Shown here piece after piece: positions 1 to 10,382 of a DNA stretch of 24,065 nucleotides. The notes under the pieces are model-generated. The model searched no databases. It had not been told where the DNA came from and saw only the letters and a program-made list of their open reading frames with translations. Every line of letters starts with the position of its first letter. Positions within the stretch are counted from its first letter, which is position 1. Source of the DNA: Chara braunii (Eukaryota; Streptophyta; Charophyceae; Charales; Characeae); NCBI GenBank assembly GCA_003427395.1, contig BFEA01000377.1:338597-362661 (forward strand), written 5' to 3'. The translations under genes were made by a program, and so were the position numbers.

Positions 1-22
1 TCTCTCTCTCTCTCTCTCTCTC
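1..22. repeat. (TC)n microsatellite at window edge
   Basis: Uninterrupted TC dinucleotides from the first base to 22, so the repeat probably continues outside the window. Confidence 0.95.
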
Positions 23-1546
23 TTTTGGTCGCTCGTTTGGTGCACCCGGGCACTGAAACACAGAGGCAAACCGATTCGGTTTGTTGTCATTACCTTTCTC
101 GCCTTGCTCCCACCACCTCCATCTTTGCCGTCCCAACGATGCGTCTCGAAGTACGTTCTTAAGGGAACTTTCCCTCGCCTTTCTTCCACGACCTCCAACG
201 GCTTAGCGTTAACGCCATTGTAAACGCCAAAGCTCTGACGTCATAGCCGAAATCGTCTGGCCTTCTGCACGAGGACCTTGGTGTTCGTTCGTTCCACTGC
301 GCGAGAACCCCTTCCGAGTTCAACGGCGCGAGGGACTTGTGAGTTCCGTTGCGCGTGGGACTTCCTCCCAGTCCCAGTCTCACGGTGCGAGTTATCGCAA
401 AACAGTGCCAGCTACGACTCTACGAGGTTTCTTGTGTTTGCTGACATTAACATTAATAGTAATGCTTGTCGCACAATGCTTGGCTGACTAGACACCCCAT
501 ACCTTATCTGTCCAACTGGTGAGAGATTACACGGTAGATGACACTTGTAAACAGCTCGGCACTCTCCCGCCATACATAAGCGGCAAGGGCTTCGTCACTG
601 AGAAAACGACAGAGGTACCGAAGCCAGTGACAGACGAAGAAGACGACGCCCACTACCACCTCGCGAATAAGCCTCCTCTATACCTCCCTTACGGCACACC
701 ATCGCAAAGACGCACTGATCACGGACAACACATAGAGACACCTCCTCTCCCTAGATCTCTCCACGTCCCACATACTCCTCGCTACCGGTGTGGCTATGGC
801 GTCATCCACTGCGAGCGAAGACGGTGCTTCACCCCACCCCGTCCTCTCAACTGCCGTGAGGCTACCAGGAAACGCGTTGTTGTTTATGTCCGCTGAGCCG
901 CGATACCTTCTCGGAACCAGAGGGGGGAAGGGAGCAGAGACGGGAAACGTTGGCGGCAAAGTGGACAAAGAAAAGGAAAGGGTAGGAAGCAAGAAGAAAC
1001 AAGCAGAGTGCAAAGTGCACCCACCACCTTGGTCGCGTGCGCGCCGGGATAGCTTCTCCGGCGTTCTAGCGAAAATTTCCCGCCAAGGACACAGTTGACG
1101 GCGGGGCGTACTTGGAGAAATCGCCGCCCACAGGCGATGACGCGGCAAGGCCAAGCGCCGGCCTCCCCCGGCGGCCAGGAGGGACCCGGCGGCTATGGAG
1201 GACGCCTGCCACACCAGACTCCGGGGGCGATGGCGGGAACGCCCGAGGTCCGACCGGGGGACCGGCCCCTGCCCTGCGGTCCCCCGGTCGTTCCGTTTGG
1301 GGGGCGCGCATACCATTCCGCCATTTTGTCCCAGGCTGGCATTGTTTTGGTGTTTCCGGGGTTGGAATCTGGTTGCGGAAGTTTGGAGGCCCCTAAACGG
1401 AAACCCCCCCGCAGGATCTAAGCAACACCCTACGGACCACCGACGACGCCCACCCCAAACCGCCACCATGTCCTTCGGTCACGCCCCACCGAAGCTCTGT
1501 TCGGTACAAACCTGGACATTTCGGAAAAAGCTGCCTACTTAGCGTT

Positions 1547-1561
1547 GTGCTTGCTAAGCAC
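1547..1561. other. Short perfect hairpin, stem GTGCTT/AAGCAC
   Basis: A six-base perfect stem with a three-base loop (GCT). The same stem core recurs in the hairpin 40 bp downstream. Confidence 0.55.
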
Positions 1562-1599
1562 GACCTTTCTGACCACCTGGAGATTTTTGGAGATCAGGA

Positions 1600-1618
1600 T
1601 CGTGCTTTATAAGCACGA
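1600..1618. other. Short perfect hairpin, stem TCGTGCTT/AAGCACGA
   Basis: An eight-base perfect stem with loop TAT. It contains the same GTGCTT/AAGCAC core as the hairpin at 1547-1561. No T-run or coding neighbour indicates a terminator. The role is unknown. Confidence 0.6.
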
Positions 1619-1718
1619 CCATAGCATCGGTGGGCCCTTACTATTCCTCCTGGAGGCCTCTCTTTTTCTTGTGCACTGGCTTGATTGGACGGGCCTTATC
1701 AGATTCCTGAAGAGGATC

Positions 1719-1805
1719 GTGAGTGTGCACCAAAAAGGCATTGGCTAACCCCGGGGTGGGACGAGTAACTAAGAGCCCCAAACTTTTTATTCTTTTTTTT
1801 TCCAG
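1719..1805 (+). other. Candidate 87-bp spliceosomal intron
   Basis: A donor-like GTGAGT begins at 1719. A long pyrimidine tract ending TTCCAG ends at 1805. Branch-like CTAAC and TAACTAAG lie between them. These are the usual ingredients of a short plant intron, but no flanking exon has recognisable coding content and the downstream side runs directly into decayed LINE sequence. It may be a relic or coincidence. Confidence 0.25.
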
Positions 1806-1810
1806 GCGAG

Positions 1811-3020
1811 AGAGAGAGATCTAGAAGGGGTGACACATGGGGTGATTGCTGCACTTTCCAATAAGGGATATAAGGTGGATGTCAGAAATTGACACATGGG
1901 GTGATTGCTGCACTTTCCGGGATATAAGGGATATCACGCTTCTGATGAAAACCCTCGCAAGAAGACTAGCACAGTACTTGCCGGACCTACTCGTAGTAGA
2001 GGGGGATCAGGGTGCTTTCCTACAAGGCAGATCAATATTGAAATTATGATTGAAGTGGAAAATCTCAACATGAGAATCTTGTTGTTCGACCATGAGAAGG
2101 TCTGTAATAAGGTAGGTTCGCCTTCTATGCTCACTATGCTGAAGTGGAGGCGTTTTGGAGATGGATTTGACAAGTGGATCATAACGATGTACACCTACTC
2201 CACATTTGTGTTAATGGTCAATGGACACCACATTTATATTAATGGTCAATGGACACATGTTTGCCCTATCTAAAATGTACACCTACCCCTCTGTTGTTTG
2301 TTTTGCAGATGGAAGTCCCCCTGGACAGAATAAGAAAGCATTCTCATGTCAAAGGGTTGCAGCTGACTATGGAATCAGAGTGGAAAGCGAAAACTTTGAC
2401 GATTGTTTTTTTGCAGTGTACAAGAACTTCGAACAAGCCTTAGCTACACTTAAGTTCACAATATTTAGAGTACTAAAGTTTTTTTGAAAATTCGGTAAAG
2501 TAAAACTAATCAACGTACCTCTTACCTAGTAATTTCTCACAGTAGTTGGAATAGGGCATGAAAAGAGTAAGAAAATAGGGAGGAAGAGAGGTTTTTTTGA
2601 GTACTTGTTAACCTACAGGTGTACATTTGAAAGCATAGGTTTTGCTGCAAAAAAATAAAAATGTAGCAAGGATTGACTGGTAGGGAATAACATAACATAC
2701 GTCTTTAATCAGAATGACGTTCGTTAAAAATATAACAATGTTTCTCATTCTCTCGTTTGTAAATAGTGTGAAAGATTTTGCACAAAAAATATTGTCATCA
2801 ATTATAAGATTTGTTGCTCACTTCATATGGAAACCAAGATTTAAAATAATAAATTATTTATTGATTAATATTGTATAAGAAATCTTCACGTCTTCGAGGG
2901 TGCAAGGCAGGTCTGTTAAATCCGACCAAAATGAATCAATCTCAATTGGGAACAAAAGCGTAGAAAGTTATTGCAGCACTCACTAGAGACTTTTGGATCA
3001 TACACCCTATAATGAGGGAA
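1811..3020 (+). pseudogene. Decayed LINE (non-LTR) reverse transcriptase fragment
   Basis: Remnant of a LINE ORF2 reverse transcriptase. It aligns by eye, in order, with the better-preserved copy at 16.86-19.6 kb. It opens with an N-terminal RT piece (KGYKVDVRN), then LARRLAQYLPDL and DQGAFLQGRSI (about 1950-2040). Next come a motif A remnant (LLFDHEKVCNKVG), MEVPLDRIRKHSHVKGLQL, and an FDD-containing motif C remnant (NFDDCFFAVYKNFEQALATL, about 2390-2450). Further on are SFVNSVKDFAQKI and FIWKPRF (about 2750-2840) and GLLNPTKMNQSQLG (about 2910-2950). Many stops and at least three frame changes, plus strong AT drift, show long decay. The 5' part (endonuclease) is absent. No poly(A) tail or target-site duplication was identified. 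Confidence 0.82.
1831..1918 (+). repeat. 29-bp perfect direct repeat, 59-bp period
   Basis: The same 29 bases occur at 1831-1859 and 1890-1918, beginning TGACACATGGGG. The copies flank a short spacer and lie at the 5' edge of the LINE remnant. The second copy interrupts the reverse transcriptase reading just after the VDVRN motif, so it looks like a local duplication made after or during insertion. Confidence 0.85.
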
Positions 3021-3937
3021 TGATGTTGAAGCAAACGAAAGGACTTATGAGTCTGGTTGTTCATTTTTTTAATTAAAAAAAAAGGTGTCTCTCGAGATTC
3101 AATCCCCCTATCAATTAAGGAATTGTTGGCACAACATTTGTTTGAATCAATGAATCAGAAACCAAAATGACATTCCTTTACTGTAGATTGACAAACAACA
3201 TCTTTTTGTTATGCTTTGATGCGTAGGAGAGTGTTTATAATTGGCAAAACGTTATCCACTCCGCTGAGAGGTCATAAACCATTGCAAAAAAAAAAGAAAA
3301 AAAGTCACCGATGGGTGGAGGAAAATTAACATCACATCATCACAATCACTTTCCAAGAATGGTGGGACATCATGGGATTATAAAGCATCAAACCACATGA
3401 AACTCGGTACCTGATAGAGGAGGAATTGAAGCAGAATGTACTGTACAAAATGAAAGAGATCCTACTGAATTGCTTCAAAATTTTTAAAAAGTGGAAATAC
3501 ACACTCCCTTTAAATAAATTATAGTTGGTAAATGATGGGGTGACGATGATGTGATGTAAATAGTATACTTTTGAGAAACGAAGTTTAAAAGGAAACAAAG
3601 AATAACATGAATATTAACCTGGGTAGACAAAATCGCATTGAAACGACCTTGCATTGACCTTCTAGTAACAAACTACAAAATTCAGACACTAAATCTAAAT
3701 AAACGAACTTGTATAAGTAGTCAGTGAGATAAGACTGTGAGTTACCAGGTATGGACAAGAAAACACCAGGATCATTTAAACCACCAGTTCACACGAAGTT
3801 AAATTGACGAATCAAAAGTTGCACATTTCCAAGCCTGACTGCTATAGTAACAGGCTTAAAAGAAAAATCTTGAGGTACTGATACCAGCCTACCATAATGT
3901 ATCTCGTGCCAGCAAATGGCATGGAAAAGACAAGCGG

Positions 3938-3980
3938 AAAAAAAAAAAAACAAAAAAAAAAAACAAAAAAAAAAAACAAA
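3938..3980. repeat. Triplicated A12-13 C tract
   Basis: Runs of 12, 13 and 12 adenines, each closed by one C (at 3950, 3964 and 3977). A slipped homopolymer. It adjoins a hairpin motif that resembles, in reverse orientation, the poly(T)-hairpin repeats just downstream. Confidence 0.85.
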
Positions 3981-4065
3981 ACTAAGTCCAGATCAATGAT
4001 GAACAAAAGACGTTGTCGTTTCATGAAAGAAACAGAAAAGAGATGTGGGGCAAGCCATCTGACCT

Positions 4066-4500
4066 AGGGCATACTCACAATAGTACTGTCCAGGATGTAT
4101 ATGACCATTATCACAGCCAAATCATTTTTTTTTTATTTTTTTATTTTTATTTTTATTTTATTTTTTTTTATTTTTTTTTTTTCTTGTTTCTCGTAGTGCC
4201 CTGCCAGCGGGGCAGGGCGTATTCCACCTTCCCAGGAAAGACCCTCACTGAGGGCATACTCACACAACTACTTTTCATAATGTATCTAACCGCTATCAGG
4301 TTCACATCTTACATTCATTTTTATTTATTTTTTCCTTATTTACATTTTTGGGAATGCCCTCACTCATGACATATTTACACTACTACTTTATAGAATGTAT
4401 CAAATGGATATTACGTCAAAATCCGTCTTTTTTTTTTTTTTTTTTTTTCTGGTTTTCTAAGATTAGTGCCTTGTCATCAAGGCATGACGTATGAGTAAAT
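4066..4500 (+). repeat. Diverged poly(T)/hairpin repeat family, three copies
   Basis: Three copies begin near 4066, 4251 and 4365 with a GGCATACTCACA-like start, then an ACTACT-like stretch, an AATGTAT box and a T-rich tract. The tract after copy 1 ends in TAGTGCCCTGCC with a hairpin (GCCCTGCC/GGCAGGGC, near 4198-4220). The tract after copy 3 ends in TTAGTGCCTTG with a hairpin (TGCCTTG/CAAGGCA, near 4468-4487). Copy 2 keeps GAATGCCCTCACTCATGA. An inverted relative with TGCCA/TGGCA and an A-run lies at about 3887-3950. Origin unknown; a tandemly duplicated small non-autonomous element is possible. Confidence 0.55.
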
Positions 4501-5342
4501 AGTGCAGTCTCGGTTTCTCATTTGTTATCCTTTTTTTCCCAATTTCGCTTTCAATCTATTTTTTTTGGGTCCACCAGCCTTTTCCCTCCGAACGTGCTTC
4601 ATGCCAGATCACTGTTCATTTTGCCACGGTCACAGTGTATTGCGTTCTGGTGAATATTAGGGGTATGTGAACTGGTGGTTTAACAACGTCAGATGACAAG
4701 CGGTTTACATGGAGGTCACGCCTGACTTTAAGAAACAATTTGAGAAAGTATGAAAGATTCTGAAGGGGCTCCACAACGGAAAACAAGTTCGTAGTATGCG
4801 GTTATGTCAGTGTTAGTGACCTCCTTAACAATTTGATTATTGCATCGATGTAAGTGATTTTTGAATCAACAAGGTATTTATTATAAGAATGCAATGTCTC
4901 CAAGCAACTATGCAAGTAATGAGAATATCAATTGGATCAAACGGAAGATAAAACAATGAAGTGAGACGAATAATATGTTTTATTCAATAAGGAGATCAAG
5001 AGCATAGCCAAACAAGGTCTGAAGCAAGCGATTCAAGTAGATTAAAAAAAAAAAAAAAAACTTTATAGATAAAAATCGATTCACTGACGTCGGTTCATGA
5101 AAACATGGATCAAGGGTAGGACGGTCATCAACTATGTATGTATATAAGGGTCTATGCGCTCCATAAGAGATACTGAAATGCATGTAACTAGACTATGATA
5201 GACTATATCGTTTTGGGATGTATATTAAACTTGTCGCTCAACTTTCGTCCTACACAAACAAATAATCTTCATTTCTTTGTAAATGGTTTATTTTGTGTGC
5301 ATGAGAGAAAAGGGCAATATAAGGGGCTATAAGTAGTTGGAT

Positions 5343-5343
<1 letters not shown>

Positions 5344-5377
<34 letters not shown>
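5344..5377. repeat. T34 homopolymer
   Basis: Thirty-four consecutive T. It could be the reverse-complement poly(A) tail of a retroposed sequence on the minus strand, but no retroelement body was recognised beside it. Confidence 0.9.
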
Positions 5378-5381
<4 letters not shown>

Positions 5382-6629
5382 TGATGCATTAAAAAAAATC
5401 TTGATTGAGGTTTTGAACCTCGCAAGTCAAACCAGGATACTAAGAGTATTACACATGTTCATTTACATTTTTGTTCATACTAAAAAACAATTTAAAAATC
5501 ATATTATATCGGTAGTATATATGCAAAACAAAATTTACTTGAACATTGACATATTCTTATGTCTACCATAATAAAATAATCAAATTTATTTTATTTGTTG
5601 CTTGTATAAATCCATCAGTAATTAAAAAAAATATATATTACATTGGTTTGAGCCCGTCCTAATGGAGCATTGTTTCTTTTAATATTTATTTTTTTTACGT
5701 TGATCCAGTATGACTTGGTTATCAACAAAGTATCCAATTTTTTTCTTTGAGACTTTTTAATGTAATATTTTGCTTTATTATAGGCGACGGAGTATCATAG
5801 TCTTCTTCTTTATTCTTATTTATGTCCCAGTATCTTTCTTTCAAACAGTCTTTCAGTAGAGGTGACATTTTTCTCATATACATTTATCATACCTATGAGG
5901 ACCTTACTATTTGCAAACTCTATTTTTATTGTACTCTTACAACAAAACCTCTCAAGTATTACTAGGAAATAGTATTTAAACTGCGTCCAACTAGGTCTTA
6001 AGGGTATAGAGTATTATCGACTTTAAATAACTTGATTCACCTTTTAAAACGTTTATGTGTTTAGGGGGGCTTCTAATAATAAATAACGTAAATTTTTTTA
6101 TAGGATTTCAGTGGAGAAGATATAAAGTGTTATGGTGACAGGAGAAAACTACAACTTATCTCCATACATCCCGTACCTTTCCCTCAACTATTTAATATAG
6201 TATTATTTTTTAAAAAACAATTTGAGTGTTGATTCAATGTAAATCAGTGCAAACCACGTTGTAGCAACTTGAAACAGAATAGGGCATAAATAGTATTTTT
6301 ATTCATACAAAAAAATTACAACAATGAGAGATGTATGATAGGAAAAAAATGTTGACACTCTCCCCTCTTCAACTGTCAAATGATATGATGTTGCTACTAT
6401 GTGAACTATTGAGTATTGAGTTGTTGTGTGTTTAACATTTTATTTATGGTATTTGATAATCACAAAAGGAGTTATGCCTATATATATTATGGAGATTAAA
6501 TAAAGTAACTCAATCATTATTTTCTATCAGTATAACAGATTAAACTTTTAGCAGGTTCAAGTTATAACGATATACATATTCATATTAAAATATTATAGCA
6601 CGAAATATGATATAAAAAGTGATCTACCC

Positions 6630-6960
6630 GTATGGGAGGTAGGCTACACCGTCCTTGTTGCACCCTTCCCCACCCCCAAATTGTTCAATTCATAATTACG
6701 TTTATTTTTCGCTTAATGTTTGTATGCTAGTGTAGTGTTGTTGCATTCAACAAATTCATAAGACCAACATGGTAATGTCATATTTTTTGTTTATAGTTTT
6801 ATGATGTATGAGCATTCATAAATTGCATGTGAATGCAAAGAGATCAACATTAATGTAAAACGCCAACGAGTGATGACATGTGAACATTTTGTTTGGAAGG
6901 AGGTTACACACACTCTCTCTTCCCCCTTTATGCCCTAACTGTTCAATTTCGTGTCATATT
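6630..6960 (+). repeat. Possible diverged duplication, about 260-bp period
   Basis: GGAGGTAGGCTACAC followed by a C-rich stretch and TTGTTCAATT (from about 6636) resembles GGAGGTTACACACAC followed by a C-rich stretch and CTGTTCAATT (from about 6896). The match is short and imperfect. Confidence 0.25.
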
Positions 6961-7591
6961 CTTTCATCACTCAGTAATGAGATACATAACTGTTACGTTT
7001 AAACTTTTGTTTATGAGGTTTACTAAACCCACAGTGAAATGTATTGACATCCTAGATGCTTGAGTTCTTGTTACAATTTTGTACTGTATTTTATCGTTGT
7101 CATTGCCCTATATACTACCCTTACTTGGCGCTACTACATGTGCATGTGTGAGAGAAAGAAACAAAACTTTGTCTTTTTTTTATAACCACTGACTCGAACA
7201 ATACTTTAACGAGTTGAAACTTTTTTTTCAGCCTAGCCTATTGAACACAAAAATATAGGCATACAAATAACATCTAAAATAGAATAATTACGTTAATTTA
7301 TTACTTTTTTTATTTAAAAAAAACATTAACACACTGGTTTTATTTATCAGTTTGTTCACATTTATCCATCAATGATTTTGAGGACAAAAAATTAAAAAGG
7401 TCAATGCTTTCCATCTTGGACTCACCATAAAATGAGAAGAAACGAAACAACGTGTGGGCTTGGGAAGCAACCCGTGCACTGTTGAAAGAGGACCAATTGC
7501 ATGAACTCCCTTCGATCGACTTCGAACAATTTTTTTTCTGACAACCACTTTGTGCCTCCCTCAAAACCTTTCTCCAAACATTGTGCTTTTC

Positions 7592-8110
7592 CTACAACCG
7601 CTTAGACTCTACTAATAAACTGCAGGGCGGACAACAAAAAAACGGTCCTTGAGTGTATACAAGCAGTCTATAGGCTGCAAACAAGCAATAGTCGTGGCTT
7701 GACCATTCTGACCATTCTGTATCGTACTCGCCGAGGTCAAGGAAGTAACTCATTAATACGTAAAGACTATCATGTTCAAAATCAATCTCCTTCAGGGCCT
7801 CATATCTTGCAATCACATAAGGAGATGTTACTTCCTTATAAGACAACGAGTTTAAGGAGTCTAAAAGCCGCTTACTCTTTTCCTTGCTAAACCTGCCCGT
7901 CCCCCTCCATCGTGGGAACCAGGGGCGGAATGACAGTACGTCGCTCATCAAGACCCTTACTTCTCTAGTTCTTTACAACCCTCAATATAACTCTCACTCT
8001 CCCTCTTGCGTCTCGAACATCGTGTTTACCTTGTATTCCAAATAGGCCAGTGTCAAGATAAAGCTCGCCTCCTTGCCCCTTAACGCACGCGACACCTCTC
8101 CTTATCTCTA
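7592..8110 (-). pseudogene. Decayed unknown module copies 5 and 6 (array)
   Basis: Function unknown. One minus-strand frame runs through this stretch with several stops, and the last 119 codons (7951 to 7592) are open. Two copies of the hydrophobic array motif are visible: FILTLAYLE near 8062 and LYVLMSYFLD near 7762. The second is preceded, 19 residues upstream, by YVIARYEAL. The same pair occurs in copy 3 (YVIEYYTAI, then VYVLVAKFVE, 18 residues apart), and both end in EYD, giving about 13 identities in 33 positions by eye. The end carries SSHDYCLFAAYRLLV. No start codon is favoured and I see no catalytic motif. Confidence 0.5.
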
Positions 8111-8277
8111 CTTATGCAGTTTCAGGGCACCTTTACCTCCTACAGATGGAAGTTCGTGGCGCGCACAAGTCTTCCCGAGACCATGCTCTTAATAATTGGT
8201 GTAAGTCATTCGACTTCTTATGAGTAAACTCTCATTTTAGTCATTCTCGAATTACGTTACAGTTATCGGATCGAGGA

Positions 8278-8790
8278 TCACCATCTCTGACTATTTGCAG
8301 CCCAATATCGTAGGACGAATTCAATCATATTTCCCTGGTTCTCGTCCTTCATTACTTCGTCGGGTATTGGGGGCTTAGGAAGTCGCTCAAATAACGTAAT
8401 TCGAGTGCTCCAGAGGATGGTCTTGCCTAACGAAACCAACCTATCCCTTTCATCTTCCACCACTTCTCTCACCCTTTCCCAACATCGACTGTAAACGAGG
8501 TCGACCTCCCTTTCTATTGGTAAATAGATCCGCACATCGTGCACTTCTATTCCGAGAAATTGCACGGTCATTACATAGGCGTATCTGCTCCCAACCACTA
8601 TCCACTAACTCGTATGTCTCAACCTCGTACGAAATCAGTTCTCTCCTCCCTAAGGAACTTAACGACGAGCAGACGACTTCAATTTTCCCTCTCAGTGGCC
8701 TATTCTCTGAGAGGAACTTCTCTCGCCTCGCTTCTAACTCTCCACTCGAAATCCATCTTCCTCTACTCACCACTCACGTTTTTCAGCATC
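8278..8790 (-). pseudogene. Decayed unknown module copy 4 (array)
   Basis: Function unknown. The reading begins in the frame of copy 3 with GRWISSGELEARREKFLSEN and SYEVETYELVDSGWEQ, then shifts frame near 8598. It continues through SRYAYVMTVQFLG (hydrophobic motif, near 8577), EREVDLVYSRCWERVREVVE and PPIPDEVMKDENQGNMIEFV (from 8373), and stops at 8278. The distance from the hydrophobic motif to PPIPD is about 68 codons. Copy 3 has about 69 codons between the same two motifs, which is the best evidence that the copies are paralogous. The predicted peptide is rich in charged residues and aromatics, without a signal peptide or membrane segment. Confidence 0.55.
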
Positions 8791-9423
8791 ACGCCCTGAG
8801 TACCATATTTATTATAGGCTTCCAGTTGCTCCCATCGAGGTAACTATCGGGAATAGGCGGGCTAGGGGCAACGCTGTATTCCCTTGCCTTTAATCCCAGG
8901 GTAACCCTCTTTCCTTCCTTTTCCAACATTCTCTTATAAGCACATACTATCGTCTATGCCCAATTCTAGTACCCCCACAATGCGCTCGTCAGTCTTCTCC
9001 CCTTCCGATTGTAAACCCTTATATCATACTCGTTAGCTTCCACAAACTTAGCCACCAATACATAGACCTTTTCCTTTAATTCAATATTCACTATTGCAGT
9101 GTAGTACTCAATCACGTACGGAAAAGGCTCACCCAGAGTCAAGGGAGTCCAGTCTTCCAATAAGGCTTCAATGGTTGGATCACTAGACGATGGCAACCCC
9201 CAGTTTACCCCTTCTTCCCAAGAGAGTCTACTCGTCAGGAGCTCAATCGTTTCTAGTCCTTGAATCCATTCCGATCACTACCCTGCTCCTGGACACTAAA
9301 CTCGGCTTTATCTGAGTCCCTGAATCACCCTACTCTTTCCTAGGAAAAATCGTGTGAGTCCTCTTATTCCCCAAGATCGTCTCTAGCGTCTTTCTACTCA
9401 ACTTGATCCCAATCCTCCTCCCA
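8791..9423 (-). pseudogene. Decayed unknown module copy 3 (array)
   Basis: Function unknown. The upstream part (9423 to about 9260) is read in one frame with several stops (WEEDWDQVE, FRDSDKAEFSVQEQGSD). It then changes frame near 9255 to GLETIELLTSRLSWEEGVNW. Further on come PTIEALLEDWTPLTLGEPF, YVIEYYTAI, VYVLVAKFVEANEYD (near 9067) and PPIPDSYLDGSNWKPIINMV (from 8860). TAG and TGA codons interrupt it at the end of the 76-codon open stretch (9196-8966) and several times afterwards, yet the same frame remains meaningful through to copy 4. Several of the interrupting codons sit where Trp would be natural. Confidence 0.55.
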
Positions 9424-10382
9424 CTAAACTTCCTCTTCGTCTTCGTAGACCCCTACCTTACGATAGTAGGAGCGTAGCTCAAAGAAACCTAAGAGGGCTT
9501 GCTGGCTATCAAGGGGGTCAAAGTCCCAAGTTTTGTATAACTCGGTCAAGCCGGCTATGTAATCGGACGACTCCATAATAACTTTGTCAAGGAAGATCCA
9601 AAACTCGCTAGGTTGGTTCTCCCTTTGTGATTCCCTGGTCCTCTGGGCGAGCTCTGGGCGAGGCCGACCGAATTACCTCCACCAATTCCAAAGTCGAATT
9701 CCCAAATATGGGTCCAGCCTTTCGCAATGCGTAATAAACGTGGTGTGCATCGCTATTCCACAAGAAACATTCCAGTTGGAGAAAAAAACAATGAATTTGA
9801 ATCAAACGATTTAAGTCCTCCAAGGAAATCTTTCAGCACAAAGACGGGGACCGGAAGTCGTAATGCCTCCTCCAGGTATGGTAGAAACCCGTGCTCAACC
9901 AACCTTAATGAGACAATTATCGACCTAAATCCCCCACTTCAGCGAAGCTCCTCCTTCCGGAATCTTCCTACCTCGCTCTGAAGTATTCCCCGGCCCGTCT
10001 TCTCGTCAGGCCAGGTGTGGACGTTTAGGCTTGGCACGACCCCTAGCCTCGGATCCTTCCAACCCTGCTTCACCGCTCTAAGGACAATATCTCCTAACAC
10101 AGAAGTACGATAGTATAGGAGACCCTCAACGACTAGCGTAGCCGACCCCGCTATTTTCCTTCCTCCTCTGTCGCGATCAAATTCTACCGAGGTCGCAATT
10201 AACAACCAGACTCCAGACCTTATCAAGACTGACCTCCAAACCTTATTTACTCTCCCTTGGTCAGCTCGTCTGACCACCCTTCCTGGTAGGGTGAATTCTA
10301 CCCAATTCTCGCCAATAAATTTTGGCTCCCTATACTCGAATTGGCGGAGTTGAACTGGGTACTCCTCCCTGTACTGAGACAT
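9424..10382 (-). pseudogene. Decayed unknown module copy 2, best preserved
   Basis: Function unknown. An ATG at 10382 directly follows the stop of the upstream copy (TAG at 10385-10383). It opens 147 codons: EEYPVQLRQFEYREPKFI, FTLPGRVVRRADQGR, RSGVWLLIATSVEFDRDRGG (near 10211) and SATLVVEGLLYYRTSVLG. A TGA at 9941-9939 ends the open frame, but similarity to the other copies continues: SIIVSLRLVEHGFLPYLEEA, then after a frameshift near 9825 LQLECFLWNSDAHHVYYALR. After a second shift near 9600 come ESSDYIAGLTELYKTWDF, GFFELRSYYRKVGV and an acidic end, YEDEEEV, at TAG 9426-9424. A short internal ATG frame (9576-9424) gives 50 residues on its own. If undivided the copy would be roughly 310 residues long. 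Confidence 0.55.

Larger units (their letters stand above)
23..1718. other. No supportable gene; GC/CpG-rich from about 850 to 1480
   Basis: Open frames here on both strands (263 codons at 678-1469 minus; 125 codons at 519-896 plus) give low-complexity Pro/Arg/Ser-rich translations with no domain I recognise. The GC-rich stretch lowers stop frequency, so such frames are expected by chance. A host exon cannot be excluded, particularly near 519-700 on the plus strand, but nothing I can see supports one apart from the candidate splice sites just downstream. Confidence 0.5.
3021..7589. other. AT-rich DNA without recognisable genes
   Basis: About 4.5 kb of AT-rich sequence with long A and T runs. 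Open frames in it (for example 3332-3598 minus, 4013-4369 plus, 7340-7564 minus) are short and biased by homopolymers, with no recognisable motif. The only structure seen is repetitive and is listed separately: the A-run/C series, the poly(T)-hairpin family, a T34 run, and a possible 260-bp diverged duplication. Confidence 0.6.

Noticed and set aside
519-896. 125-codon open frame on the plus strand
   Set aside because: Begins at a non-ATG codon, no domain, and ends in Arg/Pro-rich sequence; left as unproven.
678-1469. 263-codon open frame on the minus strand
   Set aside because: GC-driven, low-complexity translation with no motif; other frames are also open here.
3938-3980. Regular A-run/C series as a CRISPR-like array
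   Set aside because: Simple homopolymer slippage; no spacers.
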